Source of the DNA: Burkholderiaceae bacterium | Lineage (GTDB): Bacteria > Pseudomonadota > Gammaproteobacteria > Burkholderiales > Burkholderiaceae_D | Direction: 5' to 3' | Assembly (NCBI GenBank): GCA_004298905.1 | Contig: SCTK01000015.1 | Span: forward strand, 1-64,000 | Length of the DNA: 64,000 bases | Shown here: positions 1-7,324 of the stretch, one piece after another | Position numbering within the stretch: position 1 is the stretch's first letter | How the letters are laid out: each line of letters opens with the position of its first letter | Program-made: the position numbers and the translations under genes | Notes under the pieces: generated by a model | What the model saw: only the letters and a program-made list of their open reading frames with translations | Told to the model about the DNA's origin: nothing | Database searches by the model: none

Positions 1-119
1 CGATTACAACGAGCAGTTACCCCACGATGCCCTCGGCGACCTGACACCCGTCGAGTATCGTGTGCTTCACCATCCCGATACCTCTAGTTTAGAGTGGCAC
101 TGATTTGGGGGGCTTTACA
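1..119 (+). mobile_element. 3' end of an IS3-family insertion sequence (transposase C-terminus)
   Basis: Frame 2 is open from base 2 to a TGA at 101-103 and encodes the last 33 residues of an integrase-core transposase. The DYNEQLPHDALGDLTP stretch is typical of the rve domain tail of IS3-family OrfB proteins. The rest of the element lies left of the window. The bases after the stop, ending GGGGGGCTTTACA at about 119, would fit the right terminal inverted repeat, but the left end cannot be seen, so the exact boundary is inferred. Confidence 0.75.
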
Positions 120-307
120 CTAGCACCTTTCGCAAGCCCCTCAATAAAAGGGTTTTTAGAAATCTTCTCGAAAAGCGTCGTCGTGAGTGATCCAACGGTG
201 AGCCCAATCGCTGCTTTTTCTGCCGGGGTACTCCCACCGGTTTGAGCAGCCCCAATGGCATCCCCGATCTGTGTTGCCAACTCACCTGCCGTAACCACTT
301 TAGACAT
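89..307 (-). CDS. Small hypothetical protein, probably truncated by the IS
   Basis: Encodes 72 residues, not recognised. The start is supported by a GGGGGA ribosome-binding site 4 bases upstream. The start overlaps the stop of the upstream membrane-protein gene by 8 bases (ATGTCTAA), so the two are translationally coupled. The body has a Gly/Ala-rich helix (AIGAAQTGG) and then a short hydrophobic stretch. The last roughly nine residues (VKPPKSVPL) and the stop codon are read from the reverse complement of the IS3-type transposase tail and presumed IS terminus at 89-119, so the native C-terminus was probably lost on insertion. A small phage- or plasmid-type protein is possible, but no function can be assigned. 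Confidence 0.6.
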   Translation of the reverse strand: MSKVVTAGELATQIGDAIGAAQTGGSTPAEKAAIGLTVGSLTTTLFEKISKNPFIEGLAKGASVKPPKSVPL

Positions 308-869
308 GTTTTCCCCCGTTAAAAATTACACCTGACAGAACTCCACATAAAAGAAACAATGAAAAGAAGACAGCCAACTTGCCTGGCCAACAATACAAAA
401 AAAGACCGATCTTGCTTTTGGTACTGCTCAAGTCGAAATCGGTCGAATCGAATTGGTAGTTCTCCGGCAAGCCTTTTTGAACGTCATGTTTTCCAGGCCA
501 CTCAGGAAACCAGCGCGTTATCAGATGAGTAAGTAATAGAAGGAAAAAAACCCATGTAATCGATATGACCTGCCCCTTCGGTGTGAGAGCCATAATTGCA
601 ATCCAGAAATCACCTAGGATTGGAATCCCCTTAACGAAAGTCACCCATACCTTGTTCGTTAACGGAACTATAAAAAACAGAATGCCGAGCAGGATTGCAA
701 GCGCAGAGAGCCAGCCCTCGTGCTTCACAGTAAAAGGGGCTGGGATTCTCATATCGCCACAATGACAAAAGGTACCGAAATCGAATTCTTTTTTCCCATC
801 TCTCGCATCACATCCTCCTAAAAACTCAATCCCATATGCTCCACCGGCGCAACTTCTGCTCGCTGTCAT
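300..869 (-). CDS. Hypothetical multi-pass membrane protein
   Basis: About 189 residues from the ATG at 869, which has a TGGAG ribosome-binding site 5-6 bases upstream; an in-frame GTG at 878 would add three residues. There is a Cys-rich N-terminal segment (FCHCGDM) and then three or four hydrophobic stretches: LSALAILLGILFFIVPL, a pair around FWIAIMAL and VFFLLLLTHLI, and a C-terminal LAVFFSLFLLCGVLSG. It is the middle gene of a minus-strand operon, coupled to the 72-residue gene downstream. No family is recognised. It is lower in GC than the chromosomal genes after 13 kb, consistent with an acquired region. Confidence 0.6.
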   Translation of the reverse strand: MTASRSCAGGAYGIEFLGGCDARDGKKEFDFGTFCHCGDMRIPAPFTVKHEGWLSALAILLGILFFIVPLTNKVWVTFVKGIPILGDFWIAIMALTPKGQVISITWVFFLLLLTHLITRWFPEWPGKHDVQKGLPENYQFDSTDFDLSSTKSKIGLFLYCWPGKLAVFFSLFLLCGVLSGVIFNGGKHV

Positions 870-937
870 TTTCTCCACTACACATTGCTTCCAGCCGCTT
901 AACCAGTGCTGTTTCTATCTGCTCACGAAATCGTTCG

Positions 938-1054
938 TCACCCAATAGGTTTTTCTTTCGTTTCAACAATTGAATTGGGACGGTCTTGAATTTCGAACAC
1001 GAAGGCGTAGTGTCCGTACTGCGGACACTTCGTAGTTAATGCAAATTGACGCAT
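938..1054 (-). CDS. Small ORF (38 aa) with strong RBS, possibly frameshifted
   Basis: The ATG at 1054 has an AAGGAG ribosome-binding site 8 bases upstream. The peptide has a TKCPQYGHYAF segment and stops at 938. From about 1010 the +1 frame is also open down to a stop at 826, running into the next gene, and reads plausibly as protein (FREQIETALVKRLEAM). The simplest reading is one gene of about 70 codons interrupted by a single-base indel near 970-985, either a real frameshift or a sequencing error. No function is recognised. Confidence 0.45.
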   Translation of the reverse strand: MRQFALTTKCPQYGHYAFVFEIQDRPNSIVETKEKPIG

Positions 1055-1739
1055 TTTTTTAATCTCCTTACCTCAAAATTCCTGTCAAAGCACCTTGGCT
1101 CTTGCACTTCAAGACTTATTTCTGCGTTCACCTTCCAGCCAACGTCTGAATCTGCAAAACCATTCGAGCAGATACCCGACTGTGATATCGCCTTCTTGCC
1201 TTCCACTCAGTGCGCGCTGTCGCTTCATATTTTGTCCGCATATCCTCGCAGCAGACCATCCCATGCTTCGAACCGATATTCTGTTCCGGCCGGGTTGACG
1301 CGGGTGGGCGTTGTTTGCGGCCGAGGCCACACTCTCAGGATGCACCACAGGAGGATTGCAAAGAGGCTATGCATTATTCAATGGTGCGATGAGGTCAATC
1401 GGAGGGCACCGGCCGCAGCATGGCGCGCATCGGTGCTGGTAACACGGTTCAGGGACGCGATACATTGGAATCACCAATGCGTCAGGCTACGATAATCTGG
1501 GGGATGAGCGGAATGGGAACGACTGCGGTGTGGAAACGCGGATGGTGTGGCGACGGAATGTGCGCGCCGGTTTTGCTGAATTGAATCATTTTGTCTGCCT
1601 GATTTTGTTGATTGTTTTAAATGCTGCTTGTGTGTACTGCGCATTTTTTGGCAGCTTAACCGCAGGTCAAGATTTGCGCAATGGGCGCGCGCAGAAATTT
1701 TTGTAAAAGGTTTTGTGCGGCGCTTTAACAAACTCAACA
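1055..1739. other. No gene recognised
   Basis: The open frames here have no plausible ribosome-binding sites or recognisable protein features and conflict on both strands. The stretch 1560-1700 is AT-rich. It probably represents decayed sequence adjoining the dnaE2 remnant. Confidence 0.5.
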
Positions 1740-1967
1740 AACGGCGTGGTGTTTGTAACGTTGGAGGATGAGACTGGGACGACGAATGTGATTGTGTGGA
1801 ACCGCTTGATCGAGAAGCAGCAGAGAGAGTTACTCGGTGCCCGGCTGCTGACGGTGTATGGAGTTTGGCAGCGCGAGGTGGAGGTGAAGCATCTGGTGGC
1901 GCGGCGGCTGGTGGATCACACTCGGCTGTTAGGGAGTTTGATGGTGGAGAGTCGGGATTTTCATTGA
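1740..1967 (+). pseudogene. dnaE2: dnaE2 3' remnant (error-prone DNA polymerase C-terminus)
   Basis: The translation contains GVVFVTLEDETG, VIVWNRLIEKQ, RELLGARLLTVYGVWQRE, a HLVARRLVDHT stretch and a terminal SRDFH before the native stop. This is the C-terminal OB-fold region of DnaE2, the alpha-subunit-like polymerase of the ImuA-ImuB-DnaE2 SOS mutagenesis cassette. Only about 75 of roughly 1000 residues remain. Immediately upstream the sequence stops resembling DnaE2, and no imuA or imuB is nearby. It is a decayed fragment, perhaps an insertion breakpoint. Confidence 0.8.
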
Positions 1968-2015
1968 ACACGGCATACTCTTTTTCTGAGGTGTCCGTGA
2001 GCGAGGCCTGCTCTT

Positions 2016-2642
2016 CTAAGCCGGCCAGTCCGCCAGCACAGAAGGATCATAAAGCTTGCGGATTTCTTCGATGTACGAGTAAAGTCCTTCTTCCACAGAT
2101 GCCTGACCGGCATCACAACGGCTGCCCATCGCGTTTGCTACCGAGCGATCGATGTCCTTATGCGGGCAGATATGCTTGCGGAGCCGTTCAAGCCCGTATA
2201 CCGCTAATGTCTTTGCGACAACTTGCTCCAAGCAAATAACTCGCCCTGCCAATGCTTCTCGTATCCCTTGGGGGACATTGGTCAGGGCGCGCAGAGCTCT
2301 CTTGTCTCCTGTCACAAACCTGCTCTCAGGATGTTGAATTAGGATGGAAAATAGAATTGCCTCGCCGACATCAATGTCCGCTACGTCCTGGAAAATTGCG
2401 AGCAGCTTCGGGTCAGCCTCGGGAAGGGGGGAAGTATGCCGAAGAAATTCGGCCAGATTACTCGCCGCATCGGTAGCAACAAACAGACGCGTATCCAGCT
2501 TGTCGATGGACCGTTTCGCTCGGTGAATCAAAGAACCCAAGGTCATCATGCTCTCGGGCTTTATATGCATAATGTTGGACAACTCATCCAATAGTCGCCA
2601 ATTGGCGAGCTTGCAGATTGCATCCACATCAAGGGTAAGCAT
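2016..2642 (-). CDS. PIN-like domain protein of an ImmA/IrrE-linked module
   Basis: 208 residues. The N-terminal half fits a PIN-like nuclease fold: Asp5 in a strand (LDVDAI), acidic residues Asp91 and Glu94 in DIDVGEA, and Asp113 in FVTGDKRAL, the usual spacing of the metal-binding acidic residues. PIN domains cleave RNA and act as toxins of many toxin-antitoxin systems. The gene starts 6 bases after the stop of the ImmA/IrrE-type gene and is the last of a three-gene operon (HTH, metalloprotease, PIN). The C-terminal third, with a CPHKDIDRSVANAM segment, is not recognised. Nuclease activity is inferred from motif spacing; a catalytically dead PIN-like regulator is possible. Confidence 0.6.
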   Translation of the reverse strand: MLTLDVDAICKLANWRLLDELSNIMHIKPESMMTLGSLIHRAKRSIDKLDTRLFVATDAASNLAEFLRHTSPLPEADPKLLAIFQDVADIDVGEAILFSILIQHPESRFVTGDKRALRALTNVPQGIREALAGRVICLEQVVAKTLAVYGLERLRKHICPHKDIDRSVANAMGSRCDAGQASVEEGLYSYIEEIRKLYDPSVLADWPA

Positions 2643-2648
2643 AGGAAC

Positions 2649-3665
2649 CTAGGTCACCTGTAAGCCAGTAACTTGCCCCACAAGATCCTGTAGATCAGGC
2701 GCCACCCGATCCAAGTCTAGATGCTCGGCCAAATGACTCACCAATGCCCCTTGCGGATCAACATCCTCTTGAATGAATCCCAGGGCCATCGCGGCTTCGG
2801 CCCAGCGCCTTGTTCTGAACGCATAGCGAAGAATCAGGTGCGCAGGATCAGCGTCAATTTTGATGCTGGCCGTCCGGGCTTCAACTGCCATCTCAACAGG
2901 AGATAGGCGAGAATTCCAAGACTGAATCAATTGATCCGCCTCAGGTCCGCCTAACACTGCCATCGCGAACTGATCTGCCTCTGCTTCCTGTCGATCTGCG
3001 TCAGTGTCAGTGGCATAGGTTGAAGCATCCTGCAGCGACACATCTATGATCGTTGTCCCTGGCGTAATGTGACCGAGAACAATATGCCCAATTTCATGTG
3101 CCAGGATAAAGCTCAACCAAGCTTTAGAAGATTTCCGTTTTGCAAGTACGATAGCCGGCCGATCTTGTAACGCAAGAGCCGCTCCATCCATTTTCTGTAC
3201 GCCGACAGGTAAATGGGGCAAAGGGATAACTGGGATGCCATGCGTCCAGCACAACTGCAGCAACGCATCGAAATTCAGAAAGCCTCCGCCATTGATTTTC
3301 TTCGCTAACGCACGAAAGGACGCCGCATCTGCGGGAAGCTCAGCAAATGGAGTCGGCAGCGCCGCGGTAATGGCTTGGGCAAGCGATGATGCGATATAGC
3401 TGGCAGCGACCAACCTGCCTGCGTCAGCATCTGCCCGATGTTTGTAAGCAATATTTGCGACCGCCCCCTTGGGCACAAGATGGCCGGCCATTAAAGAAGA
3501 CAATTCCAGGCTCAGCCGGCGACTGATATGCATGGCAAGCTCGATTACACCATCTGCCTGCTCTTCCATAGCGGGCTCCCACCAGGATGGCAGTAGACGA
3601 CGTACTTGGGCTCTGCTGAGCCCAAGTCCGGCTACAGTCTGATATATCGCTTTTGAGTTAGGCAT
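2649..3665 (-). CDS. ImmA/IrrE-family metallopeptidase
   Basis: 338 residues. The zinc site HEIGHIVLGH has His190, Glu191 and His194, and the later EAEADQFA at about 227-234 supplies the third ligand, as in ImmA/IrrE (DUF955) peptidases. These enzymes cut partner HTH repressors to trigger phage-type or stress responses. The N-terminal 110 residues form a helical region. The start has an AAGGA ribosome-binding site 9 bases upstream. It lies between the HTH gene (15-base gap) and the PIN gene, so cleavage of the neighbouring HTH protein is the natural hypothesis. The domain is clear; the target is inferred. Confidence 0.85.
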   Translation of the reverse strand: MPNSKAIYQTVAGLGLSRAQVRRLLPSWWEPAMEEQADGVIELAMHISRRLSLELSSLMAGHLVPKGAVANIAYKHRADADAGRLVAASYIASSLAQAITAALPTPFAELPADAASFRALAKKINGGGFLNFDALLQLCWTHGIPVIPLPHLPVGVQKMDGAALALQDRPAIVLAKRKSSKAWLSFILAHEIGHIVLGHITPGTTIIDVSLQDASTYATDTDADRQEAEADQFAMAVLGGPEADQLIQSWNSRLSPVEMAVEARTASIKIDADPAHLILRYAFRTRRWAEAAMALGFIQEDVDPQGALVSHLAEHLDLDRVAPDLQDLVGQVTGLQVT

Positions 3666-3680
3666 GTGATCGATTCCTTG

Positions 3681-4025
3681 TTACTTCGGCCAGTTCGAGG
3701 CCAGTACTGGCTCAATTACCTCGATCAAACGCTTCAGGATTTGTTGCAGGTCCTTGCTGTCTACAACCGAACGTCCATTATCCGGATTTTGCTTCTGGGT
3801 GGTTATGCGTGAAATGAAGAAATTATGCGCATAATCCAATGCGGGCTGAATCCTGGGCGAGACGGTTTTCGTTCTGCCATGATAAAATCTATGCAGCGTG
3901 GACTGCGTTATTGAGAGTCGGCTTGCTAAGTAATTAAGCGACTCCCCGGTACTTTGAAAGTATTGATTAAGTAGCCGTCGGCCAGTCTCAGCCTCAGGGC
4001 TCATTGGAATTGATTTTCTTGGCAT
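3681..4025 (-). CDS. Helix-turn-helix DNA-binding protein, probable repressor
   Basis: 114 residues from the ATG at 4025; ATGs at 4034 and 4004 are alternatives and none has a good ribosome-binding site. Residues about 25-55 (SLNYLASRLSITQSTLHRF, then a basic GRTKTVSP) look like a Cro/XRE-type helix-turn-helix; the C-terminal half is a likely oligomerisation helix. It heads the operon with the ImmA/IrrE protease and PIN genes and is divergent from the sce7726-like nuclease. GCATAA repeats in the 30-38-base divergent gap and a perfect palindrome inside this gene suggest autoregulation. Its DNA-binding role is inferred from sequence only. Confidence 0.65.
   Translation of the reverse strand: MPRKSIPMSPEAETGRRLLNQYFQSTGESLNYLASRLSITQSTLHRFYHGRTKTVSPRIQPALDYAHNFFISRITTQKQNPDNGRSVVDSKDLQQILKRLIEVIEPVLASNWPK
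3822..3835. promoter_or_regulatory. Perfect 14-bp palindrome inside the HTH gene
   Basis: ATTATGCGCATAAT is fully symmetric. It shares the GCGCATAAT half with the repeats in the divergent promoter at 4022-4047, so it could be a second operator for the HTH protein. Confidence 0.35.
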
Positions 4026-4047
4026 AACGCGCATAATACACGCATAA
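4022..4047. promoter_or_regulatory. Three GCATAA direct repeats in the divergent promoter
   Basis: GCATAA occurs at 4022, 4031 and 4042, about one helical turn apart, across the start of the HTH gene and the short gap to the divergent nuclease gene at 4064. This is the expected place for an operator controlling both transcripts. The -35 and -10 boxes are not clear. Confidence 0.4.
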
Positions 4048-4063
4048 CTTTCGCGAGCAAAGC

Positions 4064-4645
4064 ATGGATATCAAGCCCCGCCTCATCACCGAAGAAGAAC
4101 TCAGAACGGCTGTGAGAAGTGCTTTGTCGATCAGGGCCCAGCAGGATGGGTTCAAGCTTTATGAAGAGCTTACGATCGAAAACAAGTTAGCGAGAGTGGA
4201 CTTCGCCCTAGTTGGCGACAAGATCGAAGGTTTCGAACTCAAAAGCGACTTCGATAATTTTTCTCGACTGCATAACCAGATTCATGCGTACAACCGGGTC
4301 TTTGACCGGATTACCATCATCACCTGCAGTGTATGTGCCGGAGGTGCCTTGGACGTGCTCCCGAAATGGTGGGGGGTCGTGCTTACGGAGCGCCAAGCCT
4401 CAGGCCTAGAATTTCGTGAGCTGCGCCCCGCACAAGACAATCCGCTTCAAGATCCATATAGCGTGGCTGCCTTGCTGTGGCGAGACGAAGCTTGTGCACT
4501 GCTGCAGCAGCACTCGTCTCGCGTACCCGCAAAGGCATCTCGCAATCAACTATACGAACAAATGGTAGACGAACTGTCTTGGGATCAGTTGCGCACCAGT
4601 GTTGCACGCCTCCTACTTCAACGAGACGAGGCAGTCATAGTTTAG
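4064..4645 (+). CDS. sce7726-like PD-(D/E)XK nuclease-type protein
   Basis: 193 residues. A nuclease-like core is visible: Glu35 in LYEELTIEN, Asp46 in ARVDFALVG, then EGFELKSD with Glu58-x-Lys60, followed by conserved-looking Arg, Gln and Tyr positions (RLHNQIHAYNRVFD). This arrangement matches PD-(D/E)XK enzymes and the sce7726 family, which from memory is commonly encoded beside an sce7725/beta-type protein, as here. The last 11 bases overlap the convergent beta-family gene. No clear ribosome-binding site precedes the ATG. A DNA-cutting effector is plausible but unproven. Confidence 0.65.
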   Translation: MDIKPRLITEEELRTAVRSALSIRAQQDGFKLYEELTIENKLARVDFALVGDKIEGFELKSDFDNFSRLHNQIHAYNRVFDRITIITCSVCAGGALDVLPKWWGVVLTERQASGLEFRELRPAQDNPLQDPYSVAALLWRDEACALLQQHSSRVPAKASRNQLYEQMVDELSWDQLRTSVARLLLQRDEAVIV

Positions 4646-5675
4646 AAACGACGAACGCAATGTGGTGACTCGTCGCCTCCTTGCGCCAACTACTCGGGTT
4701 TCCGTTCGGATTGGGCTTTTTGGGCGACGCCATCTTCTTCGCATATTCGCTATCACCAAAGCTGAAACCAGACCCCGAATAAACGGGATCAATCATCAGA
4801 AGCTTGCATAGACCCTGATAGGTTCCTGGCCGCCCACCCTTAAAGCCCCCACCCTTAAAGAGGTGCCAATCGGTTGGCCCTGCATATCGAATCGCAATCG
4901 ATGGGTTCAACTGGAGAGGGTCTATGGCAGGGGGCATTGCCGGATTCGACACGGTGTAATCAGCATAGCGAAGACCCGGAAACTCTCGCGTCTTTTGAAT
5001 CCGCGACCAAACCTGCCATTCCACACGAGGAATAGTATGCGCGCCCTGTTTGTAGCCCGTGAGGTTTATCGGGAAAGCGCCTCCACTCAGGGTGACACTT
5101 CTGCAGCCGACAGCAAAAGCCTCCTGCAGGAACGGTTTTACGGCCGCAGTTTTAGCTCCGACATCCTCCTTAACGATCGAGAACTGGTCAACCAGGATGT
5201 GGATACGTTTTTTCGTATACCCCTGTCCCGTCAAGTTTGCGACGAAGCCAGTGATCTGCATTGGAGCGACCGACGGGGTATGAATACGCAAAATGACCTC
5301 TGGGAATTCCTCTTCTAACTGGGACAGATTGAGCGCCGTCATCGTTTCCGAAACCACAGGAATGATGGCTCGTTTAGAAGTCCTTGCAATACGTTTGCAG
5401 ACAGCAAAAAGCAACTTAGCCTGGCTGCCGTAGGCCGGGTCAACGTAACGGGCGTCGATTGCAATAGGTTTGCCGTCGGGAATTGCCGCCTCCATTTTAC
5501 GGCCCACTTCATCCATTCCAGCCCGAAAGGAAGTAGAGTCTTGGCCAACGGGCTCAGACATTACCTCAATGAGAGGCACGGTCACCTCCCAATGCGCATC
5601 GAATAGCTCACGAAGGGCAATGCGCTCACCCTGCTTCCACTTGAGAATTGGCAGGTACTTCCAGGTCGTACTCAT
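4635..5675 (-). CDS. Beta family protein (T4 beta / sce7725-like)
   Basis: 346 residues. The opening (YLPILKWKQGERIALREL) and the alternating strand/helix pattern match the beta-protein family named after a phage T4 protein, which also covers sce7725-like proteins. A TIM-barrel-like fold is suggested by repeated short hydrophobic strands (IAIDARY, AIIPVVS, RIHILVDQF, SVTLSGG). The start has a GGGAG ribosome-binding site. It converges on and overlaps the sce7726-like gene by 11 bases. Biochemical function is unknown; I infer a defence or toxin-linked role only from the neighbourhood. Confidence 0.65.
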   Translation of the reverse strand: MSTTWKYLPILKWKQGERIALRELFDAHWEVTVPLIEVMSEPVGQDSTSFRAGMDEVGRKMEAAIPDGKPIAIDARYVDPAYGSQAKLLFAVCKRIARTSKRAIIPVVSETMTALNLSQLEEEFPEVILRIHTPSVAPMQITGFVANLTGQGYTKKRIHILVDQFSIVKEDVGAKTAAVKPFLQEAFAVGCRSVTLSGGAFPINLTGYKQGAHTIPRVEWQVWSRIQKTREFPGLRYADYTVSNPAMPPAIDPLQLNPSIAIRYAGPTDWHLFKGGGFKGGRPGTYQGLCKLLMIDPVYSGSGFSFGDSEYAKKMASPKKPNPNGNPSSWRKEATSHHIAFVVSKL

Positions 5676-5760
5676 CGATTCGCTCTCCCGACGTTATAAA
5701 AGTTTGACGATAACGATTTTTAGCAGGACTATGGCTCCAAGCGCAATGGGGCCCTGACAA

Positions 5761-5818
5761 GATTGACGGAGTCTAGTCCTTATACGCATAAGGACTCCGC
5801 GATGATTGACCGTCAATC
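5761..5818. repeat. Nested inverted repeats upstream of the exonuclease region
   Basis: Outer arms GATTGACGG (5761-5769) and CCGTCAATC (5810-5818) enclose a perfect inner stem AGTCCTTAT / ATAAGGACT (5775-5783, 5788-5796) with a 4-base loop. The right outer arm is itself part of the palindrome GATTGACCGTCAATC. It may be a terminator, an operator or a mobile-element end. Confidence 0.4.
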
Positions 5819-5820
5819 AC

Positions 5821-5935
5821 TTTGCTGCAAGCGTTTGCAGACGGTTTGCGACGGCATCCGCTCTGGATGATGTGAAGGCTAACCGGTTGGGATGGATTGC
5901 AGTGGTTGGGGATAGTGAGAGGAAAGCAATCAGCT
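5821..5935 (+). pseudogene. Fossil 3' end of a duplicated exonuclease gene
   Basis: The reading frame gives SALDDVKANRLGWIAVVGD, closely matching HALDDAKANRLGWLAAGGD at the C-terminus of the intact exonuclease (bases about 6440-6505); the DNA is also similar over about 100 bases. The catalytic His is replaced by Ser here. This is the tail of an earlier tandem copy whose 5' part has been lost. Confidence 0.7.
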
Positions 5936-6003
5936 TCCTTATGGGAGTGGTCATCATAATTTCCAGAAGTTTTAAAACGACTGGCTATTCGGAACGACCC
6001 GGC

Positions 6004-6522
6004 ATGCCACGGATCTTCTTCGACACAGAGTTCACGGACCTGGTGGTCGACCCCCAACTCATCAGCATCGGTCTGGTTTCTGAGGACGGCACGCGCGAGT
6101 TCTATGCCGAACTGAGTGATACCTGGCAACCGGCGGCAGTGGGCAATTTTGCGCGCGCGGCGGTGCTGCCGCAACTGGAATGCCGCGATGATGTGCGGCT
6201 CACGATGGCCGAGCTGCGCGTCCGGCTGAGGCAGTGGATCAAGGCGTTTGAACAACCGGTACAACTGGCCACAGATTCTCTGAGCTGGGATTGGCCGTGG
6301 ATTCACGAGATCTTCGATGACCATGCTCTGTGGCCGCCGAACCTGGACGGTAAGCCGTTGTTGCTCACTACGGATCACCTGAACGATTACGGCAAATTTA
6401 TCCGGGCCGTGGAGAACGCGTTTGCCGGCGGTTTGCGACGGCATCACGCCTTGGACGATGCGAAGGCCAACCGGTTGGGCTGGCTTGCTGCCGGCGGGGA
6501 TATTGAGAGTAAAGCGCCTTGA
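6004..6522 (+). CDS. DEDDh-family 3'-5' exoribonuclease-like protein
   Basis: 172 residues starting MPRIFFDTEFTD, with the DxE pair of exonuclease motif I (Asp7, Glu9), a middle Asp-rich segment (LSWDWPWIHEIF) and the terminal HALDDAKANRLGW carrying the motif III His and Asp. This is the layout of small RNase T/Rv2179c-like DEDDh exonucleases, which trim RNA or DNA 3' ends. The ATG at 6004 was chosen because family members begin right at the DTEF strand; the open frame extends upstream to 5806 only because a fossil second copy is in frame. GGAA about 10 bases upstream is a weak ribosome-binding site. Its role in this accessory region is unknown. Confidence 0.8.
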   Translation: MPRIFFDTEFTDLVVDPQLISIGLVSEDGTREFYAELSDTWQPAAVGNFARAAVLPQLECRDDVRLTMAELRVRLRQWIKAFEQPVQLATDSLSWDWPWIHEIFDDHALWPPNLDGKPLLLTTDHLNDYGKFIRAVENAFAGGLRRHHALDDAKANRLGWLAAGGDIESKAP

Positions 6523-6528
6523 TTGCCA

Positions 6529-7059
6529 TTAAGGCCCTAATGTGGCAATCGAGGTCGCGATGCCAGTAAATATAAGAAACTGAAGCGCCACTTGAACGTG
6601 CCTATGTTTGAGGCGCATCGCATGCCTATTCCAGCGCGTTGCGGCGTATCTCCGATCCTTTTGTCCCAGCTGGAAAAACCATGCGGCCGCCACTTGATAG
6701 AACAGCGCGAGGCCGAAAGCGGCACACCAGACTTTTGAAGCCACCGGCACCACGCACATGTAGCAGACAAACAGAACCGCTTCGGCGCTGAGTGTTATCG
6801 CGAACAAATACCAAATCGTTGCCCCCATCGCCACAGCAACGGTACCCATTACTGGGTAACCAGACATGATCTGAGTTCCCTGCGAAAAATTATTGACAAG
6901 TAAGCGAGCAGTGGCGATCGCTCGAATAAATGGTCCGCGCCATCTATCGTTCTGCAGTGCGCGCTCCAAGATGGCCAAGGCTCGCACCAAGCGGCCAAAA
7001 TGCAATACCAAATTGGTAAGAGTCAAAATAACAGCGGCTGCAAAAATCAAGATTTCCAT
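6529..7059 (-). CDS. Hypothetical membrane protein
   Basis: 176 residues with a good GGGGGA ribosome-binding site. Hydrophobic segments are at the N-terminus (MEILIFAAAVILTLTNLVL), at about 70-110 (VAVAMGATIWYLFAITL and FVCYMCVVPVA), at 115-130 and at the C-terminus (FLIFTGIATSIATL). A basic loop (KDRRYAATRWNRHAMRLKHRH) lies between the last two. The family is not recognised. Its stop lies 6 bases from the convergent exonuclease stop. Confidence 0.55.
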   Translation of the reverse strand: MEILIFAAAVILTLTNLVLHFGRLVRALAILERALQNDRWRGPFIRAIATARLLVNNFSQGTQIMSGYPVMGTVAVAMGATIWYLFAITLSAEAVLFVCYMCVVPVASKVWCAAFGLALFYQVAAAWFFQLGQKDRRYAATRWNRHAMRLKHRHVQVALQFLIFTGIATSIATLGP

Positions 7060-7324
7060 AAATCCCCCTTTGAAAAATCGACCTCAAAAATGTGTGGATC
7101 AGCCAGGTTCAGCATAGGGGGAAAATTGGCCTGCATCGTTCATGAATAACCGCTGATTTTGGGGTTATTCCCGCAGATGCTACAGGAAGGGCACATCAAA
7201 AAATATGCTCAATAATCAAGCCGTTGAAATTTCCAGTCTCATTTATTGTTATTTATTCTCATTTAATTATGTAATTCGCATTTAATTTTGGAATTTACAG
7301 GCGCGGTGGGAAAGTCGGTGGCAA
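7060..7324. other. AT-rich intergenic region, nothing recognised
   Basis: No gene, hairpin or repeat is evident. The stretch 7200-7310 is strongly AT-rich (runs of ATTTA and TTATT), in contrast to the chromosome after 13 kb. Confidence 0.5.

Noticed and set aside
1471-1971. Pro/Ser/His-rich minus-strand frame at the dnaE2 remnant
   Set aside because: It is the antisense of the DnaE2 fragment and has low-complexity, antisense-type composition.
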